Both the position numbers and the translations under genes were made by a program. The notes under the pieces were generated by a model. The model worked only from the letters and a program-made list of their open reading frames with translations, was not told where the DNA came from and searched no databases. Source: JAUILA01 sp964563925 (lineage in GTDB: Bacteria; Bacteroidota; Bacteroidia; Cytophagales; Cyclobacteriaceae). Taken from it: a DNA stretch of 64,000 nucleotides. The stretch's first letter is position 1, and every line of letters starts with the position of its first letter. Below, in pieces: positions 17,554-26,265 of the stretch. The stretch covers positions 1-64,000 of the forward strand of contig CAZLZD010000017.1 of assembly GCA_964563925.1 (NCBI GenBank), in the 5' to 3' direction.

Positions 17554-18633
17554 ATGCCCCTCCAAGCTGCTTTTCAGCCATACATTTTGAATTTCCGGTT
17601 TGAAGCCGGAACATCACGGGGTACCCTGACCGAGAAACAAACATGGATACTCAAAATCTGGGATGATCAGGATCCTTCCGTGTACGGCCTTGGGGAGGTC
17701 GGTCCGCTGGCAGGATTAAGTGTGGACTCCACCACGGATTATTCCCCCATCCTGAGACGTTTACTAACTGAATTACCCGGGCATTCTTGTCCGTCAACCG
17801 AAGAGGATTGTTTCGAACTGTCACGTACGCTGAGCGGCGAGGACCACCCGGCACTTCGCTTTGGGCTGGAAACGGCATTTCTGGATTTGCGCAATGGCGG
17901 AAGACGGCTGATCTTCGAGTCTGATTTTACATCGGGGAAATCAACGGTTCCAATTAACGGACTGATCTGGATGGGGCAGAAGTCATTCATGCAGGACCAG
18001 GCGAAGAAAAAATCAGGTGAAGGCTACACCTGCATGAAGATGAAAATAGGAGCCATTGATTTTGAAGCAGAACTCGACCTGTTGCGCATGCTTAAAGAGG
18101 AAGGTATCCAGGTGCTGCGGGTGGACGCCAACGGGGCGTTTACGATGAAAGATGTCATGCAAAAGCTGGAACGGCTAGCGGAACTCGGCCTTCACAGCAT
18201 CGAACAGCCCATTGCGGCCGGACAATGGAAGGAGATGAAGCAGGTTTGCAAGGACAGTCCCGTTCCGGTTGCCCTTGATGAGGAGCTGATTGGTATCCCG
18301 GAAGATGAGCGTGCCAGGCTGCTTGATTATATATGTCCTTCGTATATTATTCTCAAACCAACCTTGCTCGGCGGCCTGAGGGCGACCAGGGACTGGGTCC
18401 GGCTGGCCGGCGAACGGCAAACGGGCTGGTGGGTCACCTCGGCGCTCGAGTCGAATATCGGATTGAATGCCATCGCACAACAAACCGCCTGCCTCGAGTT
18501 TACCGGGCACCAGGGACTGGGTACGGGTCAGTTGTATGAGAATAATTTTGATTCGCCCCTGACCATACGCCGGGGAGAAATGCATTATGATAAATCGCAT
18601 ACCTGGAATTTTAACCATCTTGATATATGCTGA
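17554..18633 (+). CDS. menC: o-Succinylbenzoate synthase
   Basis: Enolase-superfamily dehydratase of menaquinone synthesis, converting SHCHC to o-succinylbenzoate. The 359-residue protein has the barrel-domain lysine motif YTCMKMKIGAI (about residue 160-170), metal ligands in LRVDANGAF, HSIEQPI and PVALDEELIG, and a later SALESNIG motif. It complements menD/menF/menI at the left edge of the window but lies in a separate unit. A racemase/epimerase function is the usual alternative for this superfamily, but the menaquinone genes nearby favour MenC. It overlaps the next gene by seven bases. Confidence 0.88.
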   Translation: MPLQAAFQPYILNFRFEAGTSRGTLTEKQTWILKIWDDQDPSVYGLGEVGPLAGLSVDSTTDYSPILRRLLTELPGHSCPSTEEDCFELSRTLSGEDHPALRFGLETAFLDLRNGGRRLIFESDFTSGKSTVPINGLIWMGQKSFMQDQAKKKSGEGYTCMKMKIGAIDFEAELDLLRMLKEEGIQVLRVDANGAFTMKDVMQKLERLAELGLHSIEQPIAAGQWKEMKQVCKDSPVPVALDEELIGIPEDERARLLDYICPSYIILKPTLLGGLRATRDWVRLAGERQTGWWVTSALESNIGLNAIAQQTACLEFTGHQGLGTGQLYENNFDSPLTIRRGEMHYDKSHTWNFNHLDIC

Positions 18634-19358
18634 CCGAAGATCAGTTACATGCCGGTGAAAAAATCTGGTGGTTCAAGAAAGAGTACCTCTCAGAGTTTGT
18701 ATACGGAGGAATTGACGGAGCCATTACTACTTTTGCAGTTGTCTCCGGGGCCGCCGGGGCCAATGCAGAGATCTTCTACATCCTGATTTTTGGCTTTGCC
18801 AACCTGATTGCCGACGGTTTTTCGATGTCGGTGGGTAATTACTTTTCCGTCAAGGCGGAACGCCAGCAGTATGAACAGCATAAGGCGATTGAATACTGGG
18901 AGGTGGAAAACATGCGCGAAAGGGAAGTGCAGGAAATCCGCGAGATTTATGCCGCGAAGGGTTTTGAAGGAGAATTACTTGAAAAGGTAGTTAGCGTCAT
19001 TACCGCGGATAAAGACATCTGGGTGGATACGATGATGAAGGAGGAACTGGAAATGACCAAGGATGACAAAACACCGGTAAAAACGGCATTTGCCACCTTC
19101 GTTTCTTTTAATGCCATCGGTATCATACCGCTGATCGCCTACATAGTGGCCATTGTAGCGGAGCTCCCGCAGGATAACCTGTTCCTGATATCCTGCATCG
19201 CCACTGGTTTTGCCCTCATGATCATCGGCTTCATGAAAAGCAAGATCACCGAGAAATCATGGGTGACCGGCATTGCTGAAACGGTGCTGCTTGGCGGACT
19301 TGCCGCTGTGCTTGCCTATTATGCCGGAGAAGTGCTCGCGTCCTGGTTCCTGAATTAA
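18627..19358 (+). CDS. VIT1/CCC1 family membrane transporter
   Basis: 243-residue inner-membrane protein of the vacuolar iron/manganese transporter family. The N-terminal hallmark is EFVYGGIDGAITTFAVVSG (about residues 22-40), followed by NLIADGFSMSVGNYFSVKAE. Between helices 2 and 3 is a long charged cytoplasmic segment (about 75-150: EVENMREREVQEIREIYAAK), where relatives bind metal. Three hydrophobic segments end the protein. Likely exports Fe2+ or Mn2+ from the cytoplasm. The ATG overlaps the menC stop region by seven bases, and the 3' end overlaps the convergent AGCS gene by four. Confidence 0.88.
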   Translation: MLTEDQLHAGEKIWWFKKEYLSEFVYGGIDGAITTFAVVSGAAGANAEIFYILIFGFANLIADGFSMSVGNYFSVKAERQQYEQHKAIEYWEVENMREREVQEIREIYAAKGFEGELLEKVVSVITADKDIWVDTMMKEELEMTKDDKTPVKTAFATFVSFNAIGIIPLIAYIVAIVAELPQDNLFLISCIATGFALMIIGFMKSKITEKSWVTGIAETVLLGGLAAVLAYYAGEVLASWFLN

Positions 19359-20758
19359 CCGGGTGATTTCATTTCCCTGACATATTTACGGGTCACCTCC
19401 ATCACACGTGGTGAAAGGAGCACCGCCGAGATCATGGTCGGGATGGCCATCAGGGCGAATGCCGAATCAATCAGGCTGATAATGGCTTCCAGTGAACTGA
19501 TGGCGCCAAACAGGATGCTCACCACATAGAAATAATTATACCAGTGCTGTCTTCGGGCTCCGATAAGGTAGCCCAGGCATTTTGTGCCGTAATAGGAATA
19601 GGAGAATAGTGAGGTAATCGCAAAAATCAGGATACACAGCATCAGGATATACGATCCGAAGCCCGGGAATGCATCCTGGAAGGCGGTGGCAGTCAGTGTC
19701 ACGCCATTGGAATCTGATGTTTGCCATACGCCAGTGATCAGAATGGCAAGTCCGGTGAGGGTACAAACTACTATGGTATCGATAAATGGTCCCAGCATGG
19801 CCACAAGTCCTTCCCGAACCGGTTCCTGAGTCTTGGCCGCACCATGCGCCATGGGGGCTGTACCGATCCCCGCCTCATTACTGAAAGCAGCGCGACGTGT
19901 CCCCAGCACGATAAGTCCGCCCAGAATACCGCCGAAGGCTGCATCCCCGTTGTAATTGTCGGCCGTAAAAGCATTGGAAAAAATCAGTCCGAAATAATGG
20001 GGCACCACATCCAGGTGAATAAATATAATGCCGAGTACCGCCAGAAAATAAAGGACCACCATGGCAGGTACCATACGCGAGGCCACCTTACCGATTCGCC
20101 GGATACCTCCGAAGATTACCAGCCCAACAAAAAGGAGGATCACCAGACCTATGTACATATCAATATCCCGGAAGGCGATAAATCCGAAGTCGACTATTTC
20201 CCCCTCCACGCCATTGGGAAGGAAAACAATATCACGAAATGCCTGGGTCAGCTGGTTGGCCTGAAACACCGGGAGACAGCCGATCATGCCGAACAGGGCA
20301 AACATGACGGCCAGCGGTTTCCAGTTACGGCCAAGCCCTTCCTCGATGACGTACATCGGTCCTCCCTGTATTTCACCGCTGGAATCCTTTCCCCGGTAGA
20401 GGACGGCCAGGGTACAGGTAAAATACTTGGTGGCTGTTCCGACAATGGCACTGATCCACATCCAGAAAATGGCTCCGGGCCCGCCGATTGCGATCGCGAC
20501 AGCCACACCACTTATGTTACCCATCCCCACGGTAGCGGCCAGTGCCGTTGACAACGCTTCAAAATGGTTGATCTGCCCAGGGTCATCGTCATTGTCATAT
20601 TTACCGCGCAGCACGTTGACCGCATGCCCGAAAAAGCGAAAAGGGATGAACCTCGAGTAAATTAAAAAATATAATCCGCCTCCGAGCAGTAGAAAAAGGA
20701 GCGGCATGCCCCAGATCCAGTTGGCGAAGTCCCTGATAAACGTGTTGAATATTTCCAA
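19355..20758 (-). CDS. Alanine/glycine:cation symporter (AGCS family)
   Basis: 467 residues with about ten transmembrane segments. AGCS hallmarks are visible: HFEALSTALAATVGMGNISG (about 65-84), GGPGAIFWMWISAIVGTATKY just after it, GGPMYVIEEG and AAFSNEAGIGTAPMAHGAAK. It probably imports alanine or glycine with Na+; the exact substrate is not decidable. It is a single gene with no obvious partner. Confidence 0.93.
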   Translation of the reverse strand: MEIFNTFIRDFANWIWGMPLLFLLLGGGLYFLIYSRFIPFRFFGHAVNVLRGKYDNDDDPGQINHFEALSTALAATVGMGNISGVAVAIAIGGPGAIFWMWISAIVGTATKYFTCTLAVLYRGKDSSGEIQGGPMYVIEEGLGRNWKPLAVMFALFGMIGCLPVFQANQLTQAFRDIVFLPNGVEGEIVDFGFIAFRDIDMYIGLVILLFVGLVIFGGIRRIGKVASRMVPAMVVLYFLAVLGIIFIHLDVVPHYFGLIFSNAFTADNYNGDAAFGGILGGLIVLGTRRAAFSNEAGIGTAPMAHGAAKTQEPVREGLVAMLGPFIDTIVVCTLTGLAILITGVWQTSDSNGVTLTATAFQDAFPGFGSYILMLCILIFAITSLFSYSYYGTKCLGYLIGARRQHWYNYFYVVSILFGAISSLEAIISLIDSAFALMAIPTMISAVLLSPRVMEVTRKYVREMKSPG

Positions 20759-20851
20759 AATAATCCGGTTAAGTCGCCTAAATTACTTAATACTTCCTCA
20801 CAGGCATAATCTGCCTTTAAATATGTGGAGAATTGTGGTTCAGCGGATATA

Positions 20852-21934
20852 TCAATGGCTGGCAGGCAGACGTCCCTGAGAAGCGGCTGTATAATTGATC
20901 AGGGAATATAACAACCGGGCTCCCACATTGGCATCCCATTCAGAGTCTCCGGGACTTACCTCGACCAGGTCAAAGGCAATGATCCGCTTGCCGCTGGCAA
21001 CCAGGGCGCGGATCAGATACATGACCTGGGAATAATCCATTCCGCCGGGGACCGGGGTGCCGGTATTCGGACAAAACCGCGGGTCGAGGCCGTCAATATC
21101 AAAGCTTATATACACCAGCCCGGGCAAGGCTTCAATAATGGAATCGCAAACCGACTTCCAGGAATTTCCTTCCATCAGGTGGTTCTGGATGTCCTCATCA
21201 AAATATACCTTGATCCTTTCCTCGTTGCCGTTGATGACCTGTACTTCCTCATCGCAATAATCCCGGATCCCAACCTGCACCAGTTTACTCACCTGAGGTA
21301 TCTGCATCGCATTGTACATAATGGAGGCATGGCTGTAGGTAAAATCCTCGTAGGCATTCCGCAGGTCGGAATGGGCGTCAAGCTGGAGAATGCCAAACTG
21401 TTCATAACGCTCGGCCAGTGCCTGCAGCAGGCCCAGCGGCGTACTGTGATCGCCCCCAAGGAGTGCCACCATCTTACCTCGTTCGAGGTATTTACGTGCC
21501 TGCGCACGCACATAGATATTCAGCTTTTCTGATATGTCATTAATCGCTTTGGGGATCACCTTCATGCCCCGCCGGTCTTCTTCATTCTCAGACTCTTCAA
21601 GCCATCGTATGTAACTTGCCGCCAGGTCCCTGAACTTTGCGTTCTCATTTTTCAGGTCTTCCGGAACGGGCAGCATGGCCACACCCAGCTTCCAGGCTTC
21701 TGGATAATCCCGGAAGTACAGGTCTACCTGGGCAGAGGCTTCCAGTATGGCTTCCGGTCCGTCGGCTGTACCGGCACCATACGATACGGTGACTTCCCAC
21801 GGAACAGGCAGGATAATGAATTCCGCGGTCTCCTCGGTAAAGGGCAGCCCAAACAGCTGACCCGGCCTGCCGGGACCATTCGGATCAAAGTTTTCGATCA
21901 GTTCGTTTTTCGTGGGTTTTGAATCATTCTCCAT
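20852..21934 (-). CDS. Arginase/agmatinase/formiminoglutamase family hydrolase
   Basis: 360-residue ureohydrolase with all expected Mn-binding motifs: LLGGDHSTPLG, ILQLDAHSDLRNAYED and VYISFDIDGLDPRFCP, and the C-terminal FDLVEVSPG that is typical of agmatinase-like members. The N-terminal extension (about 45 residues) before IILPVPWE is longer than in classical agmatinase. Agmatinase or formimidoylglutamase are the likeliest activities; no hut genes or arginine decarboxylase lie next to it. It starts four bases after the sixA-like stop, so the two are co-transcribed. Confidence 0.82.
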   Translation of the reverse strand: MENDSKPTKNELIENFDPNGPGRPGQLFGLPFTEETAEFIILPVPWEVTVSYGAGTADGPEAILEASAQVDLYFRDYPEAWKLGVAMLPVPEDLKNENAKFRDLAASYIRWLEESENEEDRRGMKVIPKAINDISEKLNIYVRAQARKYLERGKMVALLGGDHSTPLGLLQALAERYEQFGILQLDAHSDLRNAYEDFTYSHASIMYNAMQIPQVSKLVQVGIRDYCDEEVQVINGNEERIKVYFDEDIQNHLMEGNSWKSVCDSIIEALPGLVYISFDIDGLDPRFCPNTGTPVPGGMDYSQVMYLIRALVASGKRIIAFDLVEVSPGDSEWDANVGARLLYSLINYTAASQGRLPASH

Positions 21935-21938
21935 CTGC

Positions 21939-22439
21939 CTAGAAATTCAATAGATCAGGATACTCATATTTCCCGAAGGTGCCGGTGGCTTCTGAGACCT
22001 CTTCCCATTTTTTTACCTTCAGGGTAATTTGTACAAACCCGCAAGGTGCCATGTTGCCAATCTCATAGTTGGTCAGGTATTCGGCCAGGTAGCTGATCGA
22101 CGGATTATGTCCCACCAGCAGCACATTCTCCCAGTCCTCCTTGAAATGATTAATAGTCTGCAGCAGGGTACGCACCGAGGCTTCATAAATATTTTCGTTG
22201 GTATGAATCCGGTCAGGGTCGTAATGGATCTGCTCGGCGACGTGCGTTGCAGTGGAAAGTGCCCGTACCGCCGGGCTGGAAATAATGATGTCCAGGTCAA
22301 GTTCCTGCTCAGCCAGGTTGATGCCCATTCGCGTGGCATTCTGCATACCGGTAGGGTCCAGTTCGCGGTCAAAATCCTTTTGATCAGACGCCTTCTCAAG
22401 GGCACGTGCATGCCGGAGCAGGTATAAATTTTTGCTCAT
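21939..22439 (-). CDS. sixA: SixA-like phosphohistidine phosphatase
   Basis: 166-residue single-domain histidine phosphatase. LYLLRHARALE (about 5-15) carries the nucleophile histidine, ISSPAVRALSTA follows, and LLVGHNPSISYLAEYL supplies the second histidine. Family members remove phosphate from phosphohistidine on carrier proteins. It is the upstream gene of a pair with the arginase-family hydrolase and is divergent from topA (143-base gap, no perfect promoter box seen on either strand). Confidence 0.85.
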   Translation of the reverse strand: MSKNLYLLRHARALEKASDQKDFDRELDPTGMQNATRMGINLAEQELDLDIIISSPAVRALSTATHVAEQIHYDPDRIHTNENIYEASVRTLLQTINHFKEDWENVLLVGHNPSISYLAEYLTNYEIGNMAPCGFVQITLKVKKWEEVSEATGTFGKYEYPDLLNF

Positions 22440-22582
22440 TTTTTTTGTAAACTTCTTAGTATTGGCGATTGTTTGGTTTCAAAGTACCGAAACTCAAAAT
22501 TAATTATTTAACCAAATGAGAATTTTATTTCTCGATAATTTGGTGAACTTTTGAATTCTAATTTATAACCTGTCAACTCTTT

Positions 22583-24883
22583 ATGCCTAAGAATTTAGTG
22601 ATTGTTGAGTCCCCTGCAAAGGCGAAAACCATTGAGGGTTACCTTGGTAAGGATTACAAGGTAACGTCGAGTTATGGTCATATCCGTGACCTGCCCAAGG
22701 GGGACAAGGCAATAGATATTGAAAATGGATTTACACCGACTTATGAAATTACCGCCGATAAAAAGGAGGTAATTCGAGAGTTGAAGAAGCTGGTCAAGGA
22801 TGCGGAAACAATTTACCTGGCCAGTGATGATGACCGGGAAGGGGAGGCGATTTCCTGGCATCTGAAGGAGGCCCTTAAACTCAAGGACGAGAATACACGG
22901 CGCATTGTCTTCCGTGAGATTACTAAAAAGGCAATCGACAACGCGATACTGAATCCGCGGGGCATCGATATTGACCTGGTCAATGCCCAGCAGGCACGAC
23001 GTGTGCTTGACCGGCTGGTGGGTTTTGAGCTTTCGCCGATCCTCTGGAAAAAGATAAAGACCGGTTTGTCGGCCGGCCGTGTCCAGTCTGTGGCGGTGCG
23101 CCTGGTGGTTGAGCGCGAGCGGGAGATTGATAAGTTCACCCCTAAATCGTCATACCGTGTTACGGCGGTATTCATGGTGGGTAAGGGAAAGGAGTTACAG
23201 GCCGAGCTTACCAAACGATTTGATACCATCGACGAGGCGCGGGATTTTCTGAAACGTTGTGCGGGCGCGGAGTTTACAATCAACGACCTGCAGAAGAAAC
23301 CGGCAAAGAAGAGTCCGGCTGCCCCTTTCACCACCTCCACCCTCCAGCAGGAGGCGGGGAGAAAGCTAAGTTTTTCGGTCGGACAAACCATGTCGATCGC
23401 CCAGAAACTGTATGAAAGCGGTCTGATTTCCTATATGAGGACTGATTCTGTGAACCTTTCCGGCGAGGCCATCCAGGGTGCGACCCGCGAGATCACCAGG
23501 GATTTTGGTGAGAATTATGTCAAGGTGCGGAAATACAAGACCAAGTCGAGTGGTGCCCAGGAAGCACACGAGGCTATCCGGCCGACCGATTTCAGCAAAG
23601 TGAATCCGCAGCTCGACCGGAACGGATCACGTTTGTATGAACTCATCTGGAAACGGGCCATAGCCTCCCAGATGGCGGATGCCGAAATTGAGAAGACCAC
23701 CGCCACGATCGGGATTTCCACCAGCGATGAGGTGTTTACAGCCCAGGGCGAAGTGATCAAATTTGACGGCTTCCTGTCGGTTTACCTGGAGTCGACCGAT
23801 GAGGAGGAGAATGAAGAGCAAAAAGGCATGCTGCCCCCGCTCACCGTCGGCGAGGAGCTGCAGGCGGAGGAGATCAAGGCACGGGAAGGGTTTACGCGCC
23901 ATCCTGCACGCTATACAGAAGCCAGCCTGGTTAAGAAGCTGGAAGAAATGGGTATCGGACGTCCCTCCACCTATGCGCCGACCATTTCAACAATTCAGAA
24001 GCGTAATTATGTGCTGAAAGAAAACCGGGACGGGAAGGAACGTGAGTACAATGTGCTGACCCTCGACGGAAACACTGTGAAGGAGGAAACTCAGACCGAG
24101 ATCACCGGCACGGAGAAAAACAAGCTGTTTCCTACCAATATTGCCATGGTGGTTAACGATTTCCTGGTTGACCATTTCCCTAATGTCACCAACTACAGCT
24201 TTACGGCCGAGGTGGAAAAGGAATTTGACGAGATCGCCCAGGGTCATATGGAATGGAACAAAATGATCGGGCAGTTTTACCAGGATTTTCACTCAAAAGT
24301 GGAGACGACCGAAAATATTGAGCGATCGGACGTGCCGAAATCAAGGGAGATCGGCACAGATCCCAAGACCGGAAAGGTGGTCGTGGCGCGTCTTGGAAGG
24401 TTTGGACCCCTGGTCCAGCTTGGTGAGGACGATGACCCGGAAAAGAAGTTCGCCGGACTGCGACATGGACAGTTTATTGAGAACATCACCCTGGAAGAGG
24501 CGATGGAACTGTTTAAAATGCCGCGGGATCTTGGAGAATTTGAAGAGAAGCCGGTGCAAATTGGGATAGGCCGGTACGGTCCGTATGTCAAACATGACAA
24601 TAAATACGCTTCCATCCCCAAGGAGGAAGACCCGTATTCGATCGGACTCGACAGGGCCATAGAGCTGATCAGGGAGAAACGTGAAGCGGACGCCAATAAA
24701 TACATTAAGACGTTTGAGGAGAATGAGAATGTGCAGGTCCTGAACGGACGGTACGGCCCCTACATTAAGGTAGGCCGTAAAAATGTAAAGATTCCCAAAG
24801 ACAAAAAGCCGGAGGAACTTACGCTGGAGGAATGTCTCGAGCTTGCCGAAAAGGCCCCGGCCAAAAAAGGACGAAAAAAATAA
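22583..24883 (+). CDS. topA: DNA topoisomerase I
   Basis: 766 residues, type IA. The Toprim domain opens with NLVIVESPAKAKTIEGYLG and contains ASDDDREGEAISWHL. The active-site tyrosine is Y284 in LISYMRTDSVN. MGIGRPSTYAPTISTI follows in the core. The C terminus has no Cys4 zinc fingers but three topoisomerase-specific repeats (GRFGPLVQLGEDDD, GRYGPYVKHDN, GRYGPYIKVGRK) and a lysine-rich tail, typical for Bacteroidota. The sirtuin gene begins three bases after the stop. Confidence 0.97.
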   Translation: MPKNLVIVESPAKAKTIEGYLGKDYKVTSSYGHIRDLPKGDKAIDIENGFTPTYEITADKKEVIRELKKLVKDAETIYLASDDDREGEAISWHLKEALKLKDENTRRIVFREITKKAIDNAILNPRGIDIDLVNAQQARRVLDRLVGFELSPILWKKIKTGLSAGRVQSVAVRLVVEREREIDKFTPKSSYRVTAVFMVGKGKELQAELTKRFDTIDEARDFLKRCAGAEFTINDLQKKPAKKSPAAPFTTSTLQQEAGRKLSFSVGQTMSIAQKLYESGLISYMRTDSVNLSGEAIQGATREITRDFGENYVKVRKYKTKSSGAQEAHEAIRPTDFSKVNPQLDRNGSRLYELIWKRAIASQMADAEIEKTTATIGISTSDEVFTAQGEVIKFDGFLSVYLESTDEEENEEQKGMLPPLTVGEELQAEEIKAREGFTRHPARYTEASLVKKLEEMGIGRPSTYAPTISTIQKRNYVLKENRDGKEREYNVLTLDGNTVKEETQTEITGTEKNKLFPTNIAMVVNDFLVDHFPNVTNYSFTAEVEKEFDEIAQGHMEWNKMIGQFYQDFHSKVETTENIERSDVPKSREIGTDPKTGKVVVARLGRFGPLVQLGEDDDPEKKFAGLRHGQFIENITLEEAMELFKMPRDLGEFEEKPVQIGIGRYGPYVKHDNKYASIPKEEDPYSIGLDRAIELIREKREADANKYIKTFEENENVQVLNGRYGPYIKVGRKNVKIPKDKKPEELTLEECLELAEKAPAKKGRKK

Positions 24884-24885
24884 CT

Positions 24886-25602
24886 ATGGAAACTATCGTG
24901 GCACTTAGCGGGGCCGGGATCAGCGCTGAAAGTGGAATTCCCACCTTCAGGGATGCCGACGGACTCTGGGAAGGCCACGATGTTATGGAGGTGGCTTCCC
25001 CGGAAGGGTGGAGGAGAAACCCTGAACTCGTCCTGGACTTTTATAATAAGAGAAGGGCAGCAGCCCGTCACGCACAGCCAAATCGGGGACATGAGATACT
25101 GGCCGAACTTGAATCGGATTATACGGTTCACGTAATCACCCAGAATGTGGATGACCTTCATGAACGTGCCGGAAGCACCCGGGTGCTGCACCTGCACGGT
25201 CGTCTCAGCCAGTCCCGAAGTACGAAAGACCCTTCCCTGGTGTATGATATTACCGGGGATACGCTAAACCTGGGCGAGCTTTGTGATAAGGGTTCACAGC
25301 TTCGTCCGCATATCGTATGGTTTGGAGAGATGGTGCCGGCCATGGAACAGGCGGCGGCTATTGCTGCCAAGGCTGACTATTTTATTGTGGTGGGTACCTC
25401 CCTGCTGGTGTATCCGGCCGCCGGGCTCATTGATTTTGCGCCCTATGATATCCCTAAATTTATTGTGGATCCCAAAATGCCCGATATCAGGCAACACCCC
25501 AACTTGTTTCTGTACGAAGAACCGGCAACAACCGGCATGGAAAAAGTGCGTCGGAAACTGAAGGAGTTCTCATCAGGGTTTCGCAGCCAGGCCGGTAAGT
25601 AA
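24886..25602 (+). CDS. Sirtuin (Sir2/CobB-like NAD-dependent deacylase)
   Basis: 238 residues from the ATG at 24886, two bases after the topA stop; a longer frame runs into topA and is not needed. NAD-binding motifs GAGISAESGIPTFRD and TQNVDDLHERAG, and the catalytic H104 in HLHGRL, are present. Y53 and R56 in DFYNKRR match the pair that lets class III sirtuins act on succinyl and malonyl lysine. The zinc-binding cysteine quartet is absent; only C133 remains. It is probably co-transcribed with topA. The 3' end overlaps the convergent TlpA gene by 30 bases. Confidence 0.9.
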   Translation: METIVALSGAGISAESGIPTFRDADGLWEGHDVMEVASPEGWRRNPELVLDFYNKRRAAARHAQPNRGHEILAELESDYTVHVITQNVDDLHERAGSTRVLHLHGRLSQSRSTKDPSLVYDITGDTLNLGELCDKGSQLRPHIVWFGEMVPAMEQAAAIAAKADYFIVVGTSLLVYPAAGLIDFAPYDIPKFIVDPKMPDIRQHPNLFLYEEPATTGMEKVRRKLKEFSSGFRSQAGK

Positions 25603-26163
25603 ATTTCTCACATCTTCGTTGTCATAGTCTGCCATTCCGGCGTGCCTGGAGATGATTTTTCCCTCTTTGTCAATAATAAAGGTGGTGGGCAGCACTGAAA
25701 ATCCGAATTCCTGGGGAGCCTGGGTTCGAGCCCTGTACACCGGCAAGGTATACTCCTTCTTTTTCATAAAACTTAGCGTTTTATCCATTTCCTCATCCCG
25801 GGATATGATCACAAAGACGATATTCTCCGAGCCAACCTTTTTGTAAAGCGACTCAATGCCCGGCATTTCCGCCACACAGGGCGGGCACCAGGTGGCAAAA
25901 AAATTCAGGAAAACCACTTTACCCCGAAATTCGCTGAAGTGCACCATATTCCCCCCGGCTTCAGTAAGCTGCCACTGGTAGGAAGTGGTTCCCAAGGACG
26001 ACCCTGCGTCAGGGGAGGTATCGGGTGTGATGATCCCGGTGGCGAGAATCATCTGCTGGAAGAACGAAATCACCGGCTTGTGCCACCCTGTTACCCATAG
26101 GATCCCGATCAGGGTTAACGGCAATACCCATTCTTTCAGAAGTGCCTTCTTCTTTTTATTCAT
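25573..26163 (-). CDS. TlpA-like thiol-disulfide oxidoreductase
   Basis: 196 residues. An N-terminal transmembrane anchor (about 10-28) is followed by a periplasmic thioredoxin fold (about 60-190) with the active site FFATWCPPCVAEMPG and the cis-proline strand VLPTTFIIDKEGKI. It probably reduces disulfides in the periplasm, for example for cytochrome maturation, but there are no cytochrome genes adjacent. Its last 30 bases overlap the end of the sirtuin gene on the opposite strand. Confidence 0.88.
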   Translation of the reverse strand: MNKKKKALLKEWVLPLTLIGILWVTGWHKPVISFFQQMILATGIITPDTSPDAGSSLGTTSYQWQLTEAGGNMVHFSEFRGKVVFLNFFATWCPPCVAEMPGIESLYKKVGSENIVFVIISRDEEMDKTLSFMKKKEYTLPVYRARTQAPQEFGFSVLPTTFIIDKEGKIISRHAGMADYDNEDVRNLLTGLAAKP

Positions 26164-26265
26164 CCCGTAAAATTAGTGATTATGACCCGGTAATGAATTA
26201 TTCTCACCCCCTTATACCATAATTACACGAAGTTTCCGTTATACTTAAACTTATATTTTCGGAAT

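Noticed and set aside
19721..20551. 276-codon open frame antisense to the AGCS symporter
   Set aside because: The sense strand encodes a full AGCS protein with family motifs; the antisense translation is low complexity and lacks any recognisable motif.
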